The notes under the pieces were generated by a model. The model was given only the letters and a program-made list of their open reading frames with translations, did no database searches and was not told the origin of the DNA. Position numbers and translations under genes: made by a program. From Pasteurellaceae bacterium LFhippo2 (GTDB taxonomy: Bacteria > Pseudomonadota > Gammaproteobacteria > Enterobacterales > Pasteurellaceae), in the NCBI GenBank assembly GCA_029852775.1, contig LEKJ01000012.1:1-55268 (forward strand): 55,268 nucleotides of DNA, read 5' to 3'. The stretch's first letter is position 1, and every line of letters starts with the position of its first letter. Positions 1 to 8,590 of this stretch are shown in pieces.

Positions 1-50
1 ACTTTTGGGGTGCAGATCACTTTCAGCCCTATTTTTTTCTTTATTTTTAA
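1..50. other. AT-rich flank of the CRISPR array (possible leader)
   Basis: These 50 bases precede the first repeat and end in a very T-rich stretch. The opposite end of the array carries the degenerate repeat, so by the usual rule (fresh intact repeats at the leader, decayed repeat far away) this side is the more likely spacer-acquisition end. It may also contain the end of an upstream gene such as cas2, but too little is visible to call one. Confidence 0.35.
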
Positions 51-1660
51 ATTGTAGCACTGCGAAATGAGAAAGGGAGCTACAACCCTTGAAAATGGCA
101 ATATTCGATAATTTCAATTGTAGCACTGCGAAATGAGAAAGGGAGCTACAACACAAGGATTAGGCGTAAACGGGCAAGATAAATTGTAGCACTGCGAAAT
201 GAGAAAGGGAGCTACAACGTATCAACTAATACTAAAGCACCGGGTCGCATTGTAGCACTGCGAAATGAGAAAGGGAGCTACAACTATTTATTTCTAACTA
301 TGCACTATCTGAAGATTGTAGCACTGCGAAATGAGAAAGGGAGCTACAACGCGTTTTGTTGGTTTAACTAACACTAAAAGATTGTAGCACTGCGAAATGA
401 GAAAGGGAGCTACAACAGTCTTTTTGATTTAATCGATCTAATCTTCATTGTAGCACTGCGAAATGAGAAAGGGAGCTACAACTTAATAAATTGATTGCCG
501 AATTCATCTTCAATTGTAGCACTGCGAAATGAGAAAGGGAGCTACAACAGTCTTTCGTGTGGACGTTGGCTACTTTTTATTGTAGCACTGCGAAATGAGA
601 AAGGGAGCTACAACGCCTAACTCCACAGTAAGAGCTTTAATAAGATTGTAGCACTGCGAAATGAGAAAGGGAGCTACAACTATTACTTGACGTGCCTAAA
701 CCACAACAAAATTGTAGCACTGCGAAATGAGAAAGGGAGCTACAACCTGCTAACGCGACTCCTGAAGAGCAACGTGATTGTAGCACTGCGAAATGAGAAA
801 GGGAGCTACAACGGCTATCCTTCAACACACCATCTTCGTCACATTGTAGCACTGCGAAATGAGAAAGGGAGCTACAACAGTCTTTCGTGCGGACGTTGAA
901 CACTTTTTATTGTAGCACTGCGAAATGAGAAAGGGAGCTACAACGTCAGGTACTGTTAAGATTGGATCGAATAAATTGTAGCACTGCGAAATGAGAAAGG
1001 GAGCTACAACTTTATTGGATTTTCCTAACAGGAAATGCAAATTGTAGCACTGCGAAATGAGAAAGGGAGCTACAACACGAATAGATGGTGCTTTCATAAA
1101 CGCTGTATTGTAGCACTGCGAAATGAGAAAGGGAGCTACAACGATACGCCCCCAGCACCAAAGCCAAGGCATATTGTAGCACTGCGAAATGAGAAAGGGA
1201 GCTACAACCTAACACATTCATATACCAACCGTAGCTACATTGTAGCACTGCGAAATGAGAAAGGGAGCTACAACTCAAATGACGGTCGAACAAAGAACCT
1301 TAATATTGTAGCACTGCGAAATGAGAAAGGGAGCTACAACCTAGCTTTAACCATTGGAACAATGAACCCAATTGTAGCACTGCGAAATGAGAAAGGGAGC
1401 TACAACTGTTGCAAGCCTGATCCCACAGACTTAATTATTGTAGCACTGCGAAATGAGAAAGGGAGCTACAACAATACTATCAGGGTGATGGCGGGTTATA
1501 TAATTGTAGCACTGCGAAATGAGAAAGGGAGCTACAACATCTAATTTTCAATTACAAAACTACGACCAATTGTAGCACTGCGAAATGAGAAAGGGAGCTA
1601 CAACGGCGTGGACTTTGCTCGCTCAGGTGACTTAATTGTAGCACTGCGAAAAAAGAGCTA
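51..1660 (-). CRISPR. CRISPR array, type II-C repeat, 25 repeats / 24 spacers
   Basis: Repeats of 36 bp start every 66 bp from position 51 to 1635. All 24 spacers are exactly 30 bp. The first 24 repeats look identical and the last (from 1635) is degenerate. On the minus strand the repeat begins GTTGTAGC and ends TGCTACAAT, which I recognise as the Neisseria meningitidis / Pasteurellaceae type II-C repeat. In Neisseria each such repeat carries an extended -10 promoter at that end, so every crRNA is transcribed separately; this array keeps the motif in all 25 repeats, including the degenerate one. crRNAs are therefore expected from the minus strand. No cas gene or tracrRNA is visible; they should lie left of the window. 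Spacers 8 (549-578) and 13 (879-908) are near-copies. The 66-bp period is a multiple of 3, so long meaningless ORFs run through the array. Confidence 0.97.
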
Positions 1661-1687
1661 CTCATTATAAAAATAACAAATAGCTCT
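1649..1687 (-). terminator. Intrinsic terminator of the lemA/TPM operon, built partly from the last CRISPR repeat
   Basis: On the minus strand arms AGAGCTA (1681-1687) and TAGCTCT (1654-1660) enclose a 20-nt loop that can form a small inner stem. A run of six U follows (1649-1654). The U-tract and the distal arm lie inside the degenerate repeat, in the part where it departs from the consensus. It would stop transcription from the gene ending at 1699 before it enters the array. Confidence 0.6.
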
Positions 1688-1698
1688 CATCATAATAT

Positions 1699-2493
1699 CT
1701 ACCAACTTCCGCCAGCTCCACCGCCGCCAGAGTTTCCGCCGCCGAAACCGCCACCAGAGCCTCCGCCAAAGCCGCCTCCACCGAAGCCTCCTCGACCACC
1801 GCCGAAGCCACCGCCTAGCCCGCCACCACGACGGGCAGATGTAGTTGTACGAATAATACGATCTGCTGTTGATGGACTGATATAAGTGCCACCGCCACGA
1901 CTAAAATTACCGAATAAGATAAGAATTACAACCGCTGCAATGAGAAAAATTTCAAAATCAGCAAAACTACTCTCTTCTTCCTGCTGAATAGCTAATGGGG
2001 CATATTCGCCTTGCGTTGCAGCAATGATTGAAGAAAGCCCTTTTGCAATCCCTTGCGCATACATTCCTTGTTTGAAGTATGGAGTAATATCATTACGAAT
2101 AATCGAAGATGCAATCGCATCTGGCAATGCGCCTTCTAAGCCACGCCCTGTTGCAATAAAGAGCTTACGATCACTCATTGAAATAACTAAGAGTACACCG
2201 TTATTCTGTTTTGCGCGCCCTACGCCCCATTTATTAAATAAATTAAAGCTGTAGGTTGAGATCTCTTCGCCATTGGTACTTGGTACAATCGCTACTGCAA
2301 TTTGTGAACTGGTTTTAGTCCCGTATTCCACCAGAGCATTTTCAAGAGTTTGCTTTTCTTGAGCGCTTAATGTGTTGGTATAATCCGATACATAACGAAA
2401 TGGATTTGGTACATCAGGATAATTTGCAAAACTCGTTACACTAAATAGCAATAAACAGAGCAGCCAAATGGGCTGAAATAAGCGTTTTATCAT
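1699..2493 (-). CDS. TPM-domain protein, secreted and membrane-anchored, glycine-rich tail (YgcG-like)
   Basis: 264 aa. A signal peptide (about residues 1-23) is followed by a TPM domain (about 30-160, starting YPDVPNPFRYVSDYTN). A hydrophobic segment follows near 178-197, then a tail from about 215 made mostly of Gly with Phe, Ser and Arg, ending GGSW. This is the classical layout of YgcG-type TPM proteins, which sit in the membrane with the TPM domain outside; their biochemical role is not settled (links to photosystem repair in plants, possible phosphatase activity). It overlaps the preceding TPM gene by an ATGA, so the two are translationally coupled, and lemA lies upstream. The operon ends at the terminator at 1649-1687. 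Confidence 0.85.
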   Translation of the reverse strand: MIKRLFQPIWLLCLLLFSVTSFANYPDVPNPFRYVSDYTNTLSAQEKQTLENALVEYGTKTSSQIAVAIVPSTNGEEISTYSFNLFNKWGVGRAKQNNGVLLVISMSDRKLFIATGRGLEGALPDAIASSIIRNDITPYFKQGMYAQGIAKGLSSIIAATQGEYAPLAIQQEEESSFADFEIFLIAAVVILILFGNFSRGGGTYISPSTADRIIRTTTSARRGGGLGGGFGGGRGGFGGGGFGGGSGGGFGGGNSGGGGAGGSW

Positions 2494-2939
2494 TTGATAA
2501 TTACCTCATTTGAAAGCTCATTAACATCATCTTCTTGAATTGGGAAATGTTGAGAGAGCTGCACTTCAACCTGCTTAATGCCATTGCAAATTGCTTGAGT
2601 AAAATCACCGCTTGCACAATCCATTTTCATTGATTCATAAACAGATTGCCAAAATTCATCGCCCACTTTTTGATGAATACCTTCATCGCCAATCACTGCG
2701 ACATAGTGTGGTTTAAAGCAGAGATAAATTAACACCGCATTACGTTGCTTAGTATTGCGCATTTCTAGCTCATCAAAAATAAAGCTCGCTCGCGCAATCG
2801 CTGATTCCGCTTTTTTAGCTTTACGTTCAACAACAACCCGTAACTCTGCGGATGTTTGACTTTCTAAATGCGAAATTGCCTGTTCGATTTTTTGAGTATC
2901 GACAGGCAATTTACGTTCTAAAAAGGAAAATAATCCCAT
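2490..2939 (-). CDS. TPM-domain protein, cytoplasmic form
   Basis: 149 aa. It has the TPM-domain pattern (ISHLESQTSAELRVVVERKA near residues 23-42, then AVLIYLCFKPHYVAVIGDEGI near 82-102) but no signal peptide and no glycine tail. It resembles the short TPM proteins often encoded next to lemA and a YgcG-type gene. Its stop overlaps the start of the second TPM gene. A G/C-rich hairpin separates it from lemA upstream. The function is unknown; a partner role with the secreted TPM protein is inferred from gene order alone. Confidence 0.8.
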   Translation of the reverse strand: MGLFSFLERKLPVDTQKIEQAISHLESQTSAELRVVVERKAKKAESAIARASFIFDELEMRNTKQRNAVLIYLCFKPHYVAVIGDEGIHQKVGDEFWQSVYESMKMDCASGDFTQAICNGIKQVEVQLSQHFPIQEDDVNELSNEVIIK

Positions 2940-2962
2940 AAATATTTATATTCCTATAACAA

Positions 2963-2996
2963 AGCCCCCCTTTGAAAAAGGGGGGATGGGGGATTT
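2963..2996 (-). repeat. Intra-operon C/G-block hairpin repeat (copy 1)
   Basis: Six C and six G flank a short A/T centre (2965-2985). On the minus strand the block AAATCCCCC follows the lemA stop codon directly. The same element in the same orientation relative to transcription lies between groES and groEL (29568-29599). It sits between the first and second gene of an operon both times, so it may protect the upstream mRNA or lower downstream expression. Confidence 0.7.
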
Positions 2997-3587
2997 CTAG
3001 TTAAAATTCACCACTGGCGCACGCTCTGCACCTGCTTCTGCTTGGAATTGTGGTTTCGCTTTGAAACCTAAAATCATCGCAGCAATTTTGGTTGGCATTT
3101 CACGTACTTGTTTGTTGTACTCTTTTACTGCACCGTTGTAGTTGTTACGTTCTACATTGATACGGTTTTCTGTACCTTCAATTTGTGCTTGAAGATTTAA
3201 GAAACCTTCATGAGCTTTTAATTCTGGGTATTTTTCAACACTTACTAATAAACGAGAAAGTGCAGAATTTAAACCTTGTTGCGCTTGTTGGAATTGCGCC
3301 ATTTGCTCTTCTGTTGCATTGGTTGGGTCGATTGTTGTTTGAGTTGCTTTAGCACGTGCTTCAATCACGTTAGTTAAAGTTTCTTTCTCAAAGTTTGCTT
3401 GACCTTTTACTGTATTCACTAAGTTTGGAATTAAATCCGCACGGCGTTGATATGAAGATTCAACATTCGCCCATACTGATTTAATATCTTCTTCTGCTTT
3501 CATTAAGCTGTTGTAGCTAGAACTTAAAGTCATGCCGCCAATTACAGCAACCACTAATAAAACGATAAGAATCGCCCATTTTTTCAT
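2997..3587 (-). CDS. lemA: LemA family protein
   Basis: 196 aa from the ATG at 3587, which has GAGGA at a good distance; a TTG five codons earlier overlaps that site and is rejected. An N-terminal membrane segment (MKKWAILIVLLVVAVIGG) is followed by the LemA four-helix region, with the typical stretch YQRRADLIPNLVNTVKG near residues 46-62 and the helix ENRINVERNNYNGAVKEYN. LemA proteins have a short periplasmic or cytoplasmic N-terminus and a helical body; their function is unclear. It is the first gene of a lemA-TPM-TPM operon, a widespread arrangement. Confidence 0.93.
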   Translation of the reverse strand: MKKWAILIVLLVVAVIGGMTLSSSYNSLMKAEEDIKSVWANVESSYQRRADLIPNLVNTVKGQANFEKETLTNVIEARAKATQTTIDPTNATEEQMAQFQQAQQGLNSALSRLLVSVEKYPELKAHEGFLNLQAQIEGTENRINVERNNYNGAVKEYNKQVREMPTKIAAMILGFKAKPQFQAEAGAERAPVVNFN

Positions 3588-3649
3588 AAATAAAATCCTC
3601 AAATAAATGCCCGAAAATCAGGCGCGGAAATATAACATAATTTGTTTAA

Positions 3650-4693
3650 TTAGCGAACTTTCTCGCTATCTTTTTCTACCGATTTACTGAAAACAGTCTC
3701 TTTCAGCGTAGTAAGTAGCTCTTGTCTGACAACAGAAAGTTTCGGACGTTCATTTGCTTGAAACGCAACTGGGCGACAAAACTCCATTGCTTTAATACCT
3801 AAACGCGCCGTCAGCAATCCAACGCCAATCCCCTGAGCTGCTCGAATTGAGAATTTCGCGGTAAGATTTTGAGAAAAGAAGTCCATTCCCACATCACTTA
3901 CCACTTCTGTAACTCCCGCAAATGCCATATTAGTTAGCACCATACGGAAGAGCCTTAAACGGCTGAAGTAGCCCATTTCCATACCATAAGCTTTAGTGAT
4001 TTTATTCACTAACGCAATATTGCGCCACGCAACCAATAGAATATCAATTAATGCAAGTGGGCTGACTGCCACAAGTACCGCATTTTCTGTTGCGCTACGG
4101 CTAATCATCTTTTTCACTTGTTTATCTATCGGAGTAAGCACATTCTCACTAAAGAGATAAAGTACTTCTTTACTGTTGTAAGCTTCATCAATTTGGCTTA
4201 ACCAACGCTGTTCTGATTGTTGAATCATCGGACTATGGTTAAGTTTTTTAACGACATCTTTGCAAAATTTTGTCGCAATCTCACCGCTTGTATCATTATT
4301 ATCTAACAATAATTGCTGACTAAACTGTTGATTTTGATGATGTTTGCGCAATATCAACAATTTACGCCATTCTGAAATAATAGCACCAATGCCTGAACAG
4401 CTAATTGCAAAAAAGCCAATCGCAAAGACAAAATAAATCCACTGCTTATTTTGCCAAGTATCAACTAGCCATTGTATTGATTGAGCAAAAGTCGCTATCG
4501 CAATAAGAATTAAAGCACTAAGGAATAATCTTCCCCAAAAACGACTTGGTTTGATAGCTTCCTCAATAACTAATTCTGCTTCTGCTTCAATAGGTTCTTC
4601 TTCAACCACAACATCCGCAGTTTCAAACTCTCGTTTTGCTTGATGAACAATTTCTTGTTCACTGCTTTCTTCACTAAATATGCGTTTTTCCAT
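3650..4693 (-). CDS. ycjF: UPF0283 family inner-membrane protein YcjF
   Basis: 347 aa. An acidic N-terminal tail rich in Glu is followed by two hydrophobic segments (about 53-72 and 86-108). A C-terminal domain has further hydrophobic stretches (about 205-225) and the motif region FRMVLTNMAFAGVTEVVSDVGMDF. This is the pattern of UPF0283/DUF697 (YcjF/TIGR01620) proteins. In enterobacteria ycjF follows the GTPase gene ycjX; no ycjX lies downstream here and the upstream neighbour is dusC. The exact function is unknown. Confidence 0.85.
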   Translation of the reverse strand: MEKRIFSEESSEQEIVHQAKREFETADVVVEEEPIEAEAELVIEEAIKPSRFWGRLFLSALILIAIATFAQSIQWLVDTWQNKQWIYFVFAIGFFAISCSGIGAIISEWRKLLILRKHHQNQQFSQQLLLDNNDTSGEIATKFCKDVVKKLNHSPMIQQSEQRWLSQIDEAYNSKEVLYLFSENVLTPIDKQVKKMISRSATENAVLVAVSPLALIDILLVAWRNIALVNKITKAYGMEMGYFSRLRLFRMVLTNMAFAGVTEVVSDVGMDFFSQNLTAKFSIRAAQGIGVGLLTARLGIKAMEFCRPVAFQANERPKLSVVRQELLTTLKETVFSKSVEKDSEKVR

Positions 4694-4701
4694 TCATATT
4701 C

Positions 4702-4763
4702 GTAGGGCGAGTTTATCCCGCCTATTACCCTCGTATTTATTGGCGGGATAAATCCCGCCCTAC
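4702..4763. repeat. REP-pair (BIME-like) palindrome with GTAG/CTAC feet
   Basis: The left arm starts GTAGGGCG (4702-4722) and the right arm ends GCCCTAC (4742-4763). The arms are near-perfect inverted repeats, and each is itself a small palindrome (GGCGGGAT...ATCCCGCC). A GTAG tetranucleotide at the foot of a hairpin, in inverted pairs, is the signature of REP/BIME elements moved by RAYT transposases. It lies between ycjF and dusC. Confidence 0.65.
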
Positions 4764-4765
4764 AT

Positions 4766-5725
4766 TTAAGCTTTCTCCACTGCTTGAATAATATGTTTCT
4801 TCAAGCCTTCATAACCGTGTTCGGTTTTTAAAATATCAAATAACTCAATGGCTTCTGGATACTCTTTATCTAAATAGCGTAGCCATTGCTTAATACGTGC
4901 TACGTGATAAAAGCCTGTATCAAATTCATTTTCGATGTTCACATATTGGAATAGAAGTTGTAAAACTTCGTTCCACGCCATTTTCAGCGCATTGTATTTC
5001 ACTACTTTGCTTAGATTTGGTACATTCAACGCACCGCGCCCAATCATTAAATCTGAACAAGCGGTCACTTCCACACATTTTTTTGCAGATTCAAAATCCC
5101 AAATTTCGCCATTGGCAATGACAGGAATAGATAGCCTTTGCTGAATATCATTAATCGCTTGCCAATTAATTCGTTCTGCTCGGTAGCCATCCATTTTTGT
5201 GCGCCCGTGAACCGTAATTTCCCCTGCGCCACCTTGTTGAACGGCATCCGCAATTTCAAAACTTTGGCTACTACTATCCCAACCTAGACGAACTTTTACG
5301 GATACAGGCAAATGGCTTGGCACTGCTTCGCGCATTGCTTTGGTTGCGTGATAGATTAATTCGGGTTGCTTTAATAATGAAGCTCCGCCATTACTACCAT
5401 TTACGGTTTTTGATGGGCAACCGCAATTCAGATCAACACCGTGAGATCCTAGCTCAATAGCTAAAGCTGCGTTTTCAGCAAGCCATTCAGGATATTGGCC
5501 TAAAATTTGCACTCGTACAGGTGTACCCGATGGCGTATATCCTTTGTTATAAAGTTCAGGACAAAGACGGTAAAATGTCTTTTTCGGTAATTTTTGATCG
5601 ACTACTCGCACAAACTCTGAAATGCAAAGATCGTAATCATTTACAGAGGTAAGTAGTTGGCGAACAAATGGATCTAGCACCCCTTGCATTGGGGCTAGAA
5701 TCACGCGTTTTGGTAAATTTTTCAC
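4766..5725 (-). CDS. dusC: tRNA-dihydrouridine(16) synthase DusC
   Basis: 319 aa, the normal size for DusC. It is an FMN-dependent TIM barrel that reduces uridine in the D-loop of tRNA. Visible motifs are the N-terminal [12 protein letters not shown], the catalytic cysteine in [22 protein letters not shown], the FMN-phosphate region [19 protein letters not shown] and [10 protein letters not shown]. The [14 protein letters not shown] and APMQGV signatures favour DusC over DusA and DusB. It is a likely single gene between a REP pair and djlA; an uptake signal core lies inside it (5057-5066). Confidence 0.92.
   Translation of the reverse strand: MKNLPKRVILAPMQGVLDPFVRQLLTSVNDYDLCISEFVRVVDQKLPKKTFYRLCPELYNKGYTPSGTPVRVQILGQYPEWLAENAALAIELGSHGVDLNCGCPSKTVNGSNGGASLLKQPELIYHATKAMREAVPSHLPVSVKVRLGWDSSSQSFEIADAVQQGGAGEITVHGRTKMDGYRAERINWQAINDIQQRLSIPVIANGEIWDFESAKKCVEVTACSDLMIGRGALNVPNLSKVVKYNALKMAWNEVLQLLFQYVNIENEFDTGFYHVARIKQWLRYLDKEYPEAIELFDILKTEHGYEGLKKHIIQAVEKA
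5057..5066 (+). other. DNA-uptake signal core (ACAAGCGGTC)
   Basis: Exact 10-base core of the A. pleuropneumoniae-type uptake signal sequence, inside dusC. Such signals are recognised during natural transformation in Pasteurellaceae. Confidence 0.75.
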
Positions 5726-5732
5726 AAAATAC

Positions 5733-5742
5733 GACCGCTTGT
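5733..5742 (-). other. DNA-uptake signal core with A/T extension
   Basis: On the minus strand ACAAGCGGTC is followed by A/T-rich DNA (GTATTTTGTGAAAAATTT), which agrees with the extended A. pleuropneumoniae-type signal. It lies between djlA and dusC. Confidence 0.8.
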
Positions 5743-6599
5743 TATTTCCAACCTTTCGACTTACAAATTAAGTCGTAAGCTGCTTGAATTTGTTGTGCTT
5801 TTTCTTTAGCCACTTCCATCATTTCAGGCGGTAAACCTTTTGCAACTAATTTATCAGGATGGTTTTCATTCATTAATTTACGGTAAGCGCGTTTTACAGT
5901 TGTTTGATCATCACTTTCAGAAACACCTAGCACACTATAAGCGTCAGCTAAGCTAGGACCTGATTGTTGTTGATAACCACCACTGTATCCCCCTTGATAT
6001 CCACCTTGCTGTTGATATGAACCTTGTTGATAACTGCCAGAACGGAAACGCTGTGCTGCAGCCATCATAGCTAGCATTTGCTCAAATTGCATACGCGACA
6101 TTCCCATTGCTTCCGCAATAGTAAATAGCACGCGTTGTTCATTTTCGTCTAATACCCCATCTTGCAATGCGGCTTGCATTTGGACTTGCATAAAGAAACG
6201 CAATAAATCAGAACGTTGGCCACAAGCCTTACGAAATTCTTGGATCGTTTGGCGTAGTGGAAAATCACCTTCTTTTCCTAAAGTAAATGCTTTTTGAGCC
6301 AATTGCTGATTGCGCTCATCTAATTTCATATTTGTCATTAACTGACGAGCTAATTGAATATCATCTTCTGTCACTCGGCCTTTGGCTTTTGAAATATGGC
6401 CAAGAACTGCAAAGGTTGTTTGCATAAAAAGAGACTGGCGAGTTAGGCCTTTACCAAAAATAGAAGATGAAACACTGCCTAACTCATAGAGTTTTTTATC
6501 CGCCCAATGTCCAAGCATTAACCCTAACAGCCCACCAAAAATACTTTTGGTGTAGCTATATCCTAAGAAAAATCCAATAATTTTACCGATATATTGCAT
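5742..6599 (-). CDS. djlA: Co-chaperone DjlA
   Basis: 285 aa. A short N-terminal membrane anchor ([24 protein letters not shown]) is followed by a TerB-like domain (about 55-170) and a Gln/Gly/Tyr-rich linker ([19 protein letters not shown]). A C-terminal J domain contains [12 protein letters not shown], with the HPD triad that stimulates the DnaK ATPase. The type III J-protein layout and length match DjlA. It works with DnaK at the inner membrane and is linked to envelope stress and capsule control in enterobacteria. Confidence 0.93.
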   Translation of the reverse strand: MQYIGKIIGFFLGYSYTKSIFGGLLGLMLGHWADKKLYELGSVSSSIFGKGLTRQSLFMQTTFAVLGHISKAKGRVTEDDIQLARQLMTNMKLDERNQQLAQKAFTLGKEGDFPLRQTIQEFRKACGQRSDLLRFFMQVQMQAALQDGVLDENEQRVLFTIAEAMGMSRMQFEQMLAMMAAAQRFRSGSYQQGSYQQQGGYQGGYSGGYQQQSGPSLADAYSVLGVSESDDQTTVKRAYRKLMNENHPDKLVAKGLPPEMMEVAKEKAQQIQAAYDLICKSKGWK

Positions 6600-6623
6600 T
6601 ATGTTTTATTTTCCCCTGTTACT

Positions 6624-6656
6624 GTAGTCCGGCGGACACGCGCAACGTGTCCCTAC
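6624..6656. repeat. REP-like hairpin with GTAG and CTAC feet
   Basis: The stem GGACACG/CGTGTCC (6634-6652) is followed directly by CTAC, and a GTAG lies at 6624-6627. It is another member of the GTAG-hairpin family in this window, with a different stem sequence. It lies in the 178-bp gap between pal and djlA, which otherwise holds only the pal terminator. Confidence 0.55.
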
Positions 6657-6725
6657 ACGATAATTCTACTATTCTATCCGAAAAACCTTAAAAAATAATT
6701 AAGATTTTAAATTGCAGATAAAAAT

Positions 6726-6749
6726 AAAGCCCCGATTTCTCGGGGCTTT
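6726..6749 (-). terminator. Intrinsic terminator after pal
   Basis: Perfect 9-bp stem AAAGCCCCG/CGGGGCTTT with a 6-nt loop. On the minus strand a U-rich tail follows. It ends the ybgC-tolQRAB-pal operon, so the cpoB (ybgF) gene that follows pal in E. coli is not part of this transcript. Confidence 0.85.
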
Positions 6750-6777
6750 ACTCGAATCAGTATCGAAAAACTAAGAA

Positions 6778-7254
6778 TTAGTATTCTAATACTGCACGAC
6801 GGTTTTTAGAGTAGTCAGCTTCTGAGTGACCTAATACAGCTGGTTTTTCTTCACCGTAAGAAACTGTTGATACGTTGCTTGCACCTTTCTCTGCTAAGTA
6901 ACCTTTAACAGCGTCTGCACGACGTTGACCTAACGCGATGTTGTACTCTGGAGTACCACGTTCGTCAGCGTGACCTGAAACTGTTACGCTACCTTTTGCA
7001 GCTGCTAAGTATGCAGCGTGAGCGTCTAATAAGTTACGGTATTCGCCGTCAACTGTATAACGGTCGAAACCGAAGTATACTGTGTTGTAACGAGTTTGTA
7101 AGTCTTGAACAGACATACCGCCAAATGTTTGGCCGCTTACGTCTGCGCCTGCAGCGCCATTTGCATTTGCGTTAGCGTTGTCGCTTGAGCTGCTACATGC
7201 AGCTAAAACGAAAGCTGGTGCCGCGATCATTAAAACTTTAGCTAGTTTTTTCAT
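6778..7254 (-). CDS. pal: Peptidoglycan-associated lipoprotein Pal
   Basis: 158 aa from the ATG at 7254; an upstream in-frame TTG overlaps the GGAG ribosome-binding site and is rejected. The lipoprotein signal ends in the lipobox VLAAC. A short Ala/Asn-rich linker precedes the OmpA-like peptidoglycan-binding domain, with [13 protein letters not shown] near 63-75, [21 protein letters not shown] near 96-117 and NRRAVLEY at the end. Pal is anchored in the outer membrane, binds peptidoglycan and TolB, and helps draw the outer membrane inwards at division. It is the last gene of the Tol-Pal operon. It corresponds to the P6 antigen of Haemophilus. Confidence 0.97.
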   Translation of the reverse strand: MKKLAKVLMIAAPAFVLAACSSSSDNANANANGAAGADVSGQTFGGMSVQDLQTRYNTVYFGFDRYTVDGEYRNLLDAHAAYLAAAKGSVTVSGHADERGTPEYNIALGQRRADAVKGYLAEKGASNVSTVSYGEEKPAVLGHSEADYSKNRRAVLEY

Positions 7255-7274
7255 TTTTTTCTCCAAAAAGAATT

Positions 7275-8561
7275 TTATTGTTTATGTAGATAAGGTGACC
7301 AAGCAGGGAATTTAAACTGCCCACCTGCTCCCGGCAAATTAGCTTTAAAACGGCCATCTGCGGACACCAATTGTAGCACTTTGCTCACACCTTTGGTAGA
7401 GCTATAGATAACCATTGTACCATTTGGTGAAATACTAGGACTTTCGTCTAAAAACGTTGAACTTAAAACTTCCGTGCCACCTGAAGTAAGATCACGTCTT
7501 ACAATTTTATCACCTGATACCATGATTAAATTCTTGCCATCTGCGGAAATCTTGCCACTACCGTTACCACCGATAAGACTTGCACCGCCACCAGATGCAC
7601 TCATTCGATAAACTTGTGGAGAACCAGCTCTATCTGAAGTGAATAGAATTGATCCACCATCTGGAGACCAGCTTGGCTCTGTATTATTACCCGCATTACT
7701 TGTTAACTGACGCGGAGAACCACCACCAGCACCAGTAACATAGATATTCAATAAACCATCTTGGTTCGATGCAAAGGCAATCTGTGAACCATTTGGTGAG
7801 AATGCTGGTGCACCATTATGGCCTTTTAATGAACCTACAACTTTACGAGATCGACTTTGTAAATCTTGCACTACAACCTGTGATTTTTTATTTTCAAACG
7901 TTACATAAGCAATTTTATTACCATCTGGCGACCATTCTGGCGACATTAAAGGCTCTTTACTTGTAACAACTGTGAATGCATTAAAGCCATCATAATCCGA
8001 TACACGTAATTCGTAAGATGATACACCACGTTGTACCACATATGCAATTTTTGTTCTAAATGCACCACGAATTTGAGTTAACTTTTCAAAAACTTGGTCA
8101 CTCACTGTATGTGCACCTAAACGAATTTGTGCAGCTGGAACAGTAAATGAACCTTGTGCAATTACATTGCCTGCTGCACCTGATGTTCCTAGAACATCAA
8201 TTAACTGATAAGCAATATTGTAACCACCACCAGTTGCTGATACTTGACCAACAACCACATTATCAGCACCAAGACTTGTCCATTGGTCTGGAACAACCTC
8301 ACCAGCTGCACCTGGTTGTGCTGGTAATTTAGCTCGTGGTACAGGAGTGAATTTACCACTGTTACGTAAGTCATCAGAAATAATCTGAGCCACATCTGCA
8401 GGAACACCACCATTTGCTTTAAATGGTACTACTACAATAGGTTGAGACGCATTTGTTGCACCATCAACTAAGATTTGAACATCAGATTCAGCACTTGCTG
8501 AAGTTGCAAACACAATGCTTACAAGTCCAACAAGGTGTTTAAAACGAGATGCTAATTTCAT
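7275..8561 (-). CDS. tolB: Tol-Pal system periplasmic protein TolB
   Basis: 428 aa. A signal peptide (cleavage after about 24, SASA-ES) is followed by an N-terminal alpha/beta domain and then a six-bladed propeller. The propeller carries repeated TolB motifs such as [47 protein letters not shown] and [15 protein letters not shown]. TolB binds Pal in the periplasm and, through its N-terminus, TolA. It lies between tolA and pal as in all enterobacterial and Pasteurellaceae Tol operons. Confidence 0.97.
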   Translation of the reverse strand: MKLASRFKHLVGLVSIVFATSASAESDVQILVDGATNASQPIVVVPFKANGGVPADVAQIISDDLRNSGKFTPVPRAKLPAQPGAAGEVVPDQWTSLGADNVVVGQVSATGGGYNIAYQLIDVLGTSGAAGNVIAQGSFTVPAAQIRLGAHTVSDQVFEKLTQIRGAFRTKIAYVVQRGVSSYELRVSDYDGFNAFTVVTSKEPLMSPEWSPDGNKIAYVTFENKKSQVVVQDLQSRSRKVVGSLKGHNGAPAFSPNGSQIAFASNQDGLLNIYVTGAGGGSPRQLTSNAGNNTEPSWSPDGGSILFTSDRAGSPQVYRMSASGGGASLIGGNGSGKISADGKNLIMVSGDKIVRRDLTSGGTEVLSSTFLDESPSISPNGTMVIYSSTKGVSKVLQLVSADGRFKANLPGAGGQFKFPAWSPYLHKQ

Positions 8562-8590
8562 TGTTAACCCTCTAGGTTTGTTTTAATAAA

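Noticed and set aside
637-1544. Long ORFs on both strands within the CRISPR array, with repeated peptides such as CSSLSHFAVLQ
   Set aside because: They exist only because the 66-bp period is a multiple of three and the repeat has no stop in those frames. No ribosome-binding site or start fits.
1635-1690. tracrRNA anti-repeat at the right end of the array
   Set aside because: The plus strand resembles the anti-repeat only because the repeat itself is partly palindromic. There is no promoter or downstream stem-loop series of a II-C tracrRNA.
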